DNA from: Ensifer sp. LCM 4579
GTDB lineage: Bacteria > Pseudomonadota > Alphaproteobacteria > Rhizobiales > Rhizobiaceae
Direction of reading: 5' to 3'
Length of the DNA stretch: 36,443 bases
Assembly: GCF_001854885.1 (NCBI RefSeq)
Contig: NZ_MDDV01000023.1
Coordinates: 1 to 36,443 of the forward strand
The stretch's first letter is position 1; each line of letters begins with the position of its first letter. Below are positions 1 through 6,420 of this stretch, piece by piece. The notes under the pieces were generated by a model. It was given only the letters and a program-made list of their open reading frames with translations. It searched no databases and was not told where the DNA came from. The position numbers and the translations under genes are program-made.

Positions 1-48
1 AATCAATCCCATCCGCAATCTCCCACGTCATCAAAACGCCGGGAGAGT

Positions 49-96
49 GACATTCTTACTTTGCAGGAACAGGACACTTTAACTTTGCGGCTACAA
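49..96. repeat. two tandem imperfect 24-bp repeats, IS21-like end
   Basis: Two consecutive 24-bp units (49-72 and 73-96) share about 17 of 24 bases and follow the pattern GACAnTnTnACTTTGC. Spaced direct repeats of this kind at an element end are typical of IS21-family insertion sequences, where they act as transposase binding sites. No istA or istB gene is visible; the rest of the element would lie left of the window. The family assignment rests on memory of the repeat pattern and is tentative. Confidence 0.45.
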
Positions 97-102
97 CTAC
101 AT

Positions 103-128
103 TGTGGCATAACATACATTATGGAACA
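103..128. other. candidate recombinase core/attachment site
   Basis: Inverted arms of 10 bp, TGTGGCATAA at 103-112 and TTATGGAACA at 119-128, match at 8 of 10 positions (the inner five perfectly) around a 6-bp centre CATACA. Two inverted arms around a 6-8 bp spacer is the normal layout of a tyrosine-recombinase crossover site. It sits about 210 bp upstream of the first recombinase gene. That it is an attachment site is inference; an operator for the operon is the alternative. Confidence 0.3.
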
Positions 129-339
129 GCGCTGCGGTTTCGTCCGTGTTGCTTTTTGCGCTTAAACCGCCGTTTAGGCCGCCGTGAATTCTTCGATAAA
201 GCGCGGTTTCGGCTGTTGCTTTTCGGCATGGACATCGCGTTGGCCTCGTGATGACCTTTCAGGCACTTTCCTCGCAAAAGTCATCTGGCTGATGCTTTCT
301 CGCACTACATCGAAGTGCATCGAAGCCCAGCGAGAAAAC

Positions 340-1551
340 ATGCCAATTAATCTCGGTTCGAAATCGCTGCCGCCATCGGCGGCTGGTTGGGTCAGCGTCA
401 GTCCGTCCGGGATCCCTCGGTTCTGGGCGACGATCTGGAGCGACGTGCTGAAGATGTCGTTGGAGCCGTCGACCCGCCGCAAGCATCTGTCGGCTCTGGA
501 TCGGTTCTATGACGCGGTCAAGCGTCAACGTGGCAGCGACTGCCTCGACCGTCTGATCGCCGAGGCCGACAGTGACGCATTGGAAGAATGTCTCGTTGGC
601 TTCCTGGCGCAGCTCCGCAACGAGGCGGCCGCCACCAGCGTTGACAAGAGGTCGACCTGGACGTCCGCCGTCAGCTTCGTGGCCGACATGCTCCGGTTCG
701 CCGGAAACGCCTCCGGCGATCGCGCTTTCGAAATGGAAGCCAAACTACTGAGGTTCGACGCGCTTTACCGGCAACTCGTGCCAAACCCGAAAACGCCGGC
801 GCCGCCGGTGCGGGCGCTGCCGCCACTGGTAATCGAGGATCTCTACGAAATCTTCCGGCCGGACTCGCCACGAAACCCGTTCAGGACCGAGGCGCTTCGT
901 TGGCGAAACCTGCTGATCTTCATGCTGATGCTACGCCTCGGATTACGTCGTGGCGAGACCGCGCTGCTGCATGCCTGCTCCTTCAAGCAGGACTTTGATC
1001 CCGTCACAGCAAAAAGTGTTCACTGGCTGGACGTTGAAGAAACCGACGACGGTGATCCTCGTTACGAGCGACCAGGACTGAAGACGGAACCATCGCGCCG
1101 GCAGCTGCCGCTCTCGAAGGAAATCGTCGAATTGGTCGCAATTTACACCCAAAACTATCGCGTCCGAGCGAACTATCCGCATCTGCTGATCTCCCAGAAA
1201 GCCAAGCCCCTGTCGTTGCGTTCGCTCAGTGAAATCTTCGAGACAGCGACTGATGTTCTGTCCAGCGAATCGAAGAAATCGCTGGATAAACAAGGTCTTC
1301 AAGGCGTTTCCTGCCATGATCTCCGACACTCCTCGGCGGTCTTGCGGATGAGACGCTACGAGGATGCAGGGCTTGATCTCGATAAAGCGCAGGAGAAGTT
1401 ACGGGTGTTCTTCGGTTGGTCGAAAACCTCCAACATGCCCCGCCTCTACGCCAAGGCCTACTTCGAACCCAGTCTTGCGGAGGTGTGGGACGAGAAGTTC
1501 GACACGTTCCTGGACGCCTTGAGGCGCATCAATCCGGAGCGAGATCATTGA
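340..1551 (+). CDS. tyrosine recombinase A of a recombinase trio
   Basis: Site-specific DNA recombinase of the tyrosine recombinase/phage integrase family, about 403 aa. The N-terminal half looks like a SAM-like core-binding domain; the C-terminal half is catalytic. Visible active-site elements are Arg203 in a GLRRGE motif, a Lys in a KTEPSRRQLPL strand, the H-D-L-R-H box at 326-330, Trp in the FFGW motif replacing the usual third-box His, and nucleophile Tyr370 in RLYAKAY. The set is complete, so this should be an active strand-exchange enzyme. I start it at ATG 340: upstream codons in the same frame (from 184) encode sequence unlike the family. The gene ends in TGA overlapping the TTG start of the next recombinase (TTGA), so the two are translationally coupled. 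Arrangement as the first of three different recombinases is shared with Tn554-like and recombinase-in-trio elements. Confidence 0.85.
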   Translation: MPINLGSKSLPPSAAGWVSVSPSGIPRFWATIWSDVLKMSLEPSTRRKHLSALDRFYDAVKRQRGSDCLDRLIAEADSDALEECLVGFLAQLRNEAAATSVDKRSTWTSAVSFVADMLRFAGNASGDRAFEMEAKLLRFDALYRQLVPNPKTPAPPVRALPPLVIEDLYEIFRPDSPRNPFRTEALRWRNLLIFMLMLRLGLRRGETALLHACSFKQDFDPVTAKSVHWLDVEETDDGDPRYERPGLKTEPSRRQLPLSKEIVELVAIYTQNYRVRANYPHLLISQKAKPLSLRSLSEIFETATDVLSSESKKSLDKQGLQGVSCHDLRHSSAVLRMRRYEDAGLDLDKAQEKLRVFFGWSKTSNMPRLYAKAYFEPSLAEVWDEKFDTFLDALRRINPERDH

Positions 1552-3089
1552 ACACGGCAGCATTCAAGCTGGATCCTGGATTGCTCGAGGAAATCACCAG
1601 CTTGTCCGGCAAGCTGCCATCGCTTCCTCCCGTTGTCCGCTACTTCGACGACTTCTCTGGCGAGATGCGCTCGATCCGAGACTTCGCATCGAAGGAAGAG
1701 GTCATCTTCCGCTTGGATGGAGAAAATCACCGAGTGGAACTTGCGGCCTGCGGCCCGGCAGATCTTGTTCTCAAGCATGTTGTCGTTGATTGGATCCAAA
1801 GGTTTGATCCGCACTCGGTCCATATAAACTGCAAAAACATCCTCAGTTACATCTCGCGTCGAGAGATCGGCTCGCTCATCTATCTCATTACAGCGTCGCC
1901 CTTTGACGCTCGCGCTCATTGGAACACGTATGTGCGCTCCGACGTAACGGCGGCACACACGTGGGCATTGAGGGCGATGTTGCATTCACTCTGTCGCCTC
2001 AACATCGGTCACTGGTCATCTCCAGCAGCCTCGATCGTGCGCGGGTTCAAAAGCCCGAAGATCGACAAATACCGTGTCGTGCGCGCTGGCGATTGCTTTC
2101 TACCGCTCGACCAGCAGGCGATGATCGTCAACTACATCGATGACATGTGCGCGGCGCTGGCGGCCAATCCCGGTTTTATCAAGAATGCCGAATTGTGCGG
2201 CGTCTGCATGCTGGTCATGTCGTACCAGTACGCTTTCCGGCCTGGGCAGATCGCCCGGATCGAGCTTGCGGATGTTCGGCTCTTCTCGACGGGCGCGGTC
2301 CACGTCGCGGTCTCGCTGATCAAGCAGAAGGACAACAGCAAGCGAATCCGCGTCAGCAGGCGGATCAAGCGCGAATGGGGGCCGCTGTTCGACGAGCTCG
2401 TGAAGCGCCGAGAAAATTGTACCATCCGGCCGGAGGAGGGTGTTCCCCCTCGCCTGCTCTTCGGCGTCACGCCGCACGGCGTCAGCCGCGCCATCATGGA
2501 GCTGACCGCGGACTTGACGGGCGAAGCCTGGACGCCGACTGACCTGAGGCACACGGCCGCGCAGCGCCTCGCAGACGGCGGCATCTCCCATGTCGGACTG
2601 ACCGACTTCCTGGGGCACACCAGCGACCGCATCGCCAATGTCTACTTCGACACCTCGCCCGCCCAGGCGCAGCGGATCAATGAGGCGCTGGCGATCTCGC
2701 CGATTTATTCGAACCTCGCCAAAATCGCCAAGACGAAGACCATCGACAAGGCAATGCTTCTCGGGCTGCCACCCGATCAGCAAATCGGAGCTGTTCCGCA
2801 CGGCATCCCCATTGCTGGGATCGGCGGCTGCAACCTCGGCCAGAGCCTTTGCACGAAGAATCCGGTTCTGGCGTGTTACACCTGTTCGAAGTTCATGCCG
2901 CTTGGCGAGCCGGACATCCACCAGGAAGTGCTTGAAAGCCTGCGGCCCGTGGTGACCGAGTTCGCAGCTGCCTCCCGCTACGACCAGCAGTCTCCCGCTT
3001 ACGGGCAGCTCAAGACGACCCTCGACGCCGTCCGCCGCGTCGTCGAGGAGTTGAAGGCAGACCGCCGCATGGCAGAGGATCAGACATGA
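1548..3089 (+). CDS. tyrosine recombinase B of the trio
   Basis: Second tyrosine recombinase, about 513 aa. A TTG start at 1548 is preferred: it overlaps the previous stop, has GGAG 8 bases upstream (1536-1539), and the protein-like sequence begins there. Catalytic region: Arg in AFRPGQIARI, Lys in KQKDNSKRIRV, the second box reads T-D-L-R-H with Thr331 where His is usual, then LGH and Tyr366 in VYFD. The C-terminus carries a Cys cluster (GGCNLGQSLC, then CYTC) that looks like a small zinc-binding module, a trait of the larger recombinases in these elements. The gene overlaps the next by ATGA. The loss of the box II His suggests reduced catalysis or a structural role within a heteromeric synaptic complex; that is inference. 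Comparable in position to TnpB of Tn554 or the middle gene of a trio. Confidence 0.85.
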   Translation: MNTAAFKLDPGLLEEITSLSGKLPSLPPVVRYFDDFSGEMRSIRDFASKEEVIFRLDGENHRVELAACGPADLVLKHVVVDWIQRFDPHSVHINCKNILSYISRREIGSLIYLITASPFDARAHWNTYVRSDVTAAHTWALRAMLHSLCRLNIGHWSSPAASIVRGFKSPKIDKYRVVRAGDCFLPLDQQAMIVNYIDDMCAALAANPGFIKNAELCGVCMLVMSYQYAFRPGQIARIELADVRLFSTGAVHVAVSLIKQKDNSKRIRVSRRIKREWGPLFDELVKRRENCTIRPEEGVPPRLLFGVTPHGVSRAIMELTADLTGEAWTPTDLRHTAAQRLADGGISHVGLTDFLGHTSDRIANVYFDTSPAQAQRINEALAISPIYSNLAKIAKTKTIDKAMLLGLPPDQQIGAVPHGIPIAGIGGCNLGQSLCTKNPVLACYTCSKFMPLGEPDIHQEVLESLRPVVTEFAAASRYDQQSPAYGQLKTTLDAVRRVVEELKADRRMAEDQT

Positions 3090-5443
3090 ACTCGTTCTAT
3101 GCGGAATACATCGCCACGGCCAAGATCTTGGCGAAGGCGCGCGGCCTCACTTGGGATCTCGTCTGCGACGATCAGGGCAAGGTCAGCAAGGATACCCGCT
3201 GGAACCTGACCGAGCTGGTCGGCATGTTGCCGCCCCCAACGCTTTGGCTGGGGCAGATCGGCGTAGACCCGGTGGCATTCGGTAAGCTCAACGAGATCAG
3301 GCGGCGAATGAATCAGGAGCCTCTTGTCTCTGGCCCGATGCCGCAACATTGGCGTGACCTGTATCAAGCGGTCTTCGTCCATCATCTCCTCGTTGGCAAG
3401 ACCAAGCCGCAAAGTGCAATGCTGGTGGCTCAGGGCGTCCGGCGGATGGCACCCGCCGCTGAAAACACGCCTCCGTGGGCGGTGACGCCCGAACAAATCC
3501 AGCAGGCCTACAATGCGGTTTTGCATTCCGGGGATTCGGGTAAGCTGGCACTCGACTTCGCCACCACGGTGAGAACCATCCTCGACCGGCAGAAGCTCGC
3601 CGACATCCCCGCACTTGCCCGTTTTTGCATCCCCTACCCGACCAGCGAATCCCGTTCCGCCCAACTGCGGGCGGAGACCCTTCGAAAGCGACAGAATGCT
3701 CATGGCGGAAAGGAGGGCCTTCGCCGCTCGCTCGCGACAAGGAAATCGGCGGCGAAGTTACCCGAGGAACGCGCGTTCTGGGAGTTGGCGCGGATCGTGT
3801 TCACGCAAACGCCTCGCTCCTTCTCCGACGCGATCCGGTTCGCCGTCTTCAAGGTGCAGATCATCATGGGCTTTCGGATCGGCGAAGCCGCCCGCCTGCC
3901 CTTGGACTGGAAGAGATGGCGCGAATATCTGGATGCCGATGGGCGTCCGGCCGGAGAACGCGGTGGCTTCTCCCGCTCGTTGATGATCCGGCACTTCGCG
4001 GAGAAGCAGGACGAGGACGAGCGCCCTGAAGGCATATCGCTTTATGAGAACACTCAGCATGTCCCGCCGATGTTCGAGGAAATCCTCATCGAGACGCTCG
4101 AGCATGTCGAGAAGATCACCGCACCTCTGCGCGAGCGGTTGAGGCAGCAGACGGAAACCGGGCGCATCTTCCCAGAATACACCGAGGATGCTCTCGTTCC
4201 TGCATCAGAGATGGATGTTCGGATGACAGGCAACGCCATCTTCACGCATGTCGATCTCCCGCTGGATTTGCTTCGAACCTACCGTGGGAGTTACGATCCA
4301 TCGTTCTTGGCTGACATCCGGAACATGCAGATCGGCAGAAGACAACGTGGGCTCTCTGCTTTCTGGACCAACCCAGCCCAGCGAGAAATACCTGTTAGAA
4401 CGGCATCAGGGTTGCCTTTGGATGGCAAGATAGATTGGCAAGTGGCCCATATCCGCGTGGGGGATGTCGAGCGTCATATCCGTGATAGCCGCACGACCAA
4501 GCTCTCCGATACCAGTCCAACGACGACAGCGGATGGAACTCTTCTCTATCCCCACGAACTCATGTTCATCATGCCGGTCAGGAACGTCATCGAAGGTCGC
4601 AACAACGGCATCCTCGACACCACGATGTATTCCGCAATTGGTCGCATCGACAGGGGCGACCTGATCGGCTCGACCAGCGGCAAGGGCTGCGAAACCCTGT
4701 TCGAGCGGTATGGAATGACCGAGGAAGATCGCGCTCTTCGGCTTACCCCGCACGCCCTGCGCCATCTCCAGAACACCGAGCTGTTCCGTCTCGGCGTCGC
4801 CGATACGATCATCACCAAGAAGTTCAACCGGCGCAGCGTCCAGCAGAGCCACGTCTACGACCACCGCAGCCTCGCCGAGGACCTCGCCGACATCGATCTT
4901 CCGCCGGAAGCTGAGGAGCGCCTTGGCGACAAGGCGATGCAGGTCTTCAAGCTGATCTCGGCGAACAAGGCGCGTGGTCCCGTCGTCGATGAGTTCCACC
5001 GCGTCCAACTCGAATATGGTGACGAGGCCGCTTTCGACTACTTGAACGCCGAGGCAGACGGCCTGCACGTGACGCCCTACGGCCTGTGCATCAACAGCTT
5101 CACCAGCGACCCCTGCCCCAAACATCTCGAATGCTTCAACGGATGCCTCCATCTGACGCGGACGGGTGTCATCAACGAGCAGGATAACCTGGAGCGCATG
5201 CGAGACAAGTTCGCAAAGGTGATCATCACGCTGGAGGCTCTGCTCGAGGATCGCCGCAACATCGGCTGGGCGAACCAGCTTCTCCACGCCCGCCTACGGT
5301 ACGAAAACATCATCAAGGCGCTCGGCACAGAGCCGGGAATGCAGGTCTTCCCGGACGGCAATGACCTGTCCGTGACGGTCGAGCAGAAGGCCGGCGCCAC
5401 GATCATCGACACCATGAAGCGCCTGAGGGATCTCGATGATTGA
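3086..5443 (+). CDS. large tyrosine recombinase C of the trio
   Basis: Third recombinase, about 785 aa and much longer than an ordinary integrase. The start ATG overlaps the preceding stop (ATGA). The catalytic parts are spread out: Arg in GFRIGEAARL near residue 275, H-A-L-R-H at 556-560, and Tyr591 in SHVYDHRS. The position matching the third-box His is Arg582 (FNRRSVQQ). Between the first Arg and the H-A-L-R-H box lies an unusually long insertion of roughly 280 residues. After the tyrosine a Cys-rich segment (DPCPKHLECFNGC) could bind zinc, as in recombinase B. It ends 8 bases inside the next small gene. Large third recombinases with an insertion and Cys motif accompany smaller partners in Tn554-type and gamma-mobile-trio-like modules; which of these, if any, this belongs to I cannot tell by eye. 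Confidence 0.82.
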   Translation: MNSFYAEYIATAKILAKARGLTWDLVCDDQGKVSKDTRWNLTELVGMLPPPTLWLGQIGVDPVAFGKLNEIRRRMNQEPLVSGPMPQHWRDLYQAVFVHHLLVGKTKPQSAMLVAQGVRRMAPAAENTPPWAVTPEQIQQAYNAVLHSGDSGKLALDFATTVRTILDRQKLADIPALARFCIPYPTSESRSAQLRAETLRKRQNAHGGKEGLRRSLATRKSAAKLPEERAFWELARIVFTQTPRSFSDAIRFAVFKVQIIMGFRIGEAARLPLDWKRWREYLDADGRPAGERGGFSRSLMIRHFAEKQDEDERPEGISLYENTQHVPPMFEEILIETLEHVEKITAPLRERLRQQTETGRIFPEYTEDALVPASEMDVRMTGNAIFTHVDLPLDLLRTYRGSYDPSFLADIRNMQIGRRQRGLSAFWTNPAQREIPVRTASGLPLDGKIDWQVAHIRVGDVERHIRDSRTTKLSDTSPTTTADGTLLYPHELMFIMPVRNVIEGRNNGILDTTMYSAIGRIDRGDLIGSTSGKGCETLFERYGMTEEDRALRLTPHALRHLQNTELFRLGVADTIITKKFNRRSVQQSHVYDHRSLAEDLADIDLPPEAEERLGDKAMQVFKLISANKARGPVVDEFHRVQLEYGDEAAFDYLNAEADGLHVTPYGLCINSFTSDPCPKHLECFNGCLHLTRTGVINEQDNLERMRDKFAKVIITLEALLEDRRNIGWANQLLHARLRYENIIKALGTEPGMQVFPDGNDLSVTVEQKAGATIIDTMKRLRDLDD

Positions 5444-5891
5444 TAAGAGCCAGGTCCTCGAGGAACTGCTGGAGGCGATGATCGCCGAAGACGAGGACGT
5501 CACTGTCCGTGCCGTCTGCAGGCGCAGCGACGGCATCTTCAAGCACGCCACTGACATTACCCGAAATGAAGCCCGTCGCCGGACGGTGGAGGGAGCGATC
5601 AAAAAGCAGGAAACCATCCGCACAGCTGTCAACCGATCCACGAAGAAGTCCCGCGCGGAGCTTGAGAAGCTCGCAGCAGCGAAGTACGCCGAGATCGAGC
5701 AGTTGCAGGCCGACAAGGAACTGCTGATCGCGTCGCATCGTGCCATGATCCTGTCCATCGCCGAAATGGGCGGCTTTGCGACATGGAAGCGGTTCTTCGA
5801 GCGATATCAGCCAGCCATCGACCGGTTGGAGCAGATGGGTAGCCTCCCCGCGGCGAGCGTCATCAGCCTGTCGTCGCGGAGGGACCCATGA
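5436..5891 (+). CDS. small coiled-coil protein of the recombinase operon
   Basis: A 151-aa protein with no recognised catalytic motif. Residues 1-35 look like a short HTH-type segment (acidic helix followed by TVRAVCRRS), residues 45-100 are a highly charged, predicted coiled coil, and the C-terminus contains an aromatic helix (GGFATWKRFFERY). Its start lies 8 bases before the stop of recombinase C and its own stop overlaps the next start, so it belongs to the same transcript. By position and shape it resembles TnpC of Tn554, a small accessory that influences transposition efficiency and orientation. I infer a DNA-binding or recombinase-bridging role; the function is unproven. Confidence 0.65.
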   Translation: MIDKSQVLEELLEAMIAEDEDVTVRAVCRRSDGIFKHATDITRNEARRRTVEGAIKKQETIRTAVNRSTKKSRAELEKLAAAKYAEIEQLQADKELLIASHRAMILSIAEMGGFATWKRFFERYQPAIDRLEQMGSLPAASVISLSSRRDP

Positions 5892-6298
5892 TGGCGCGGG
5901 GCACCGGCAAAAGCGGCGTCGAGATCGCCCAGGAGCATGTCGATGCCCTGATCGAATACCTGGAACGGCACAAGGACGAGCCGCTTCCGAGATACGGCGT
6001 AGATCTGAACAAAAGCATCATCGCCAAGGAATGCGGCTTTGACCGGCAGGTCTTCCGCACCAATCCGCGTTGCGCCGAAATCCTCCGCGACGCCGACGAC
6101 AGAGACCGCAAGATGAACCTGACACGACTGGAGCAGGCTGAGGCCGTCCGGGAGCAGAAGTCCAAGACCGGTGCTGACCAGATGGCGCTGGAGGAGGAGA
6201 ACCTTCGTCTGTTGGCCGAGAATGCCTCGCTGCGCCGGGAGTTGGATCGTCTGAAACGACTGAGCGCGGTGATCGCCGAGACTGGCAGGCTTCCATGA
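5888..6298 (+). CDS. TnpC-like small HTH/coiled-coil protein
   Basis: A 136-aa protein. Residues 15-60 contain an HTH-like stretch in the style of the DUF6262/TnpC group (IIAKECGFDRQVFRTNPRC, a regulator-like turn followed by Arg and Asn-Pro). Residues 90-130 form a clear leucine-rich coiled coil (EEENLRLLAENASLRRELDRL). The start overlaps the preceding stop (ATGA) and its stop overlaps ATG 6295 of a 41-aa ORF. Two consecutive small HTH/coiled-coil genes after the trio is unusual, as Tn554 has one; they may form a heterodimer. Likely DNA-binding accessory of the recombinases, by inference. Confidence 0.65.
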   Translation: MMARGTGKSGVEIAQEHVDALIEYLERHKDEPLPRYGVDLNKSIIAKECGFDRQVFRTNPRCAEILRDADDRDRKMNLTRLEQAEAVREQKSKTGADQMALEEENLRLLAENASLRRELDRLKRLSAVIAETGRLP

Positions 6299-6420
6299 TT
6301 GGGTTCTCGAAGTCTGGTCCTCGGAGCCGCGCCGTCGTGGGCCCGGTAAGCCGTGGAGGCCGGATCGCAGTGAACGAGGCGCAGGGACCCGCGACGGCAC
6401 GTCGTGGGTGGCCGCAGTGA
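6295..6420 (+). CDS. 41-aa mini-gene bridging trio and helicase
   Basis: Starts at an ATG overlapping the preceding stop (ATGA, 6295-6298) and ends in TGA at 6418-6420, overlapping a GTG at 6417 in frame with the helicase (GTGA). It encodes about 41 residues rich in Gly, Arg and Ser. Because every other junction of the operon uses the same overlap, this ORF may be translated, either as a peptide or only to carry ribosomes to the helicase start. No family recognised. Confidence 0.4.
   Translation: MIGFSKSGPRSRAVVGPVSRGGRIAVNEAQGPATARRGWPQ

Noticed and set aside
184..339. N-terminal 52-codon extension of recombinase A
   Set aside because: Unlike the family, rich in Cys/Trp/Arg, with a better start at 340 shortly before the core-binding domain.
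354..370. tRNA T-loop-like GGTTCGAAATC
   Set aside because: No acceptor or anticodon stem can be folded around it, and it lies inside recombinase A.
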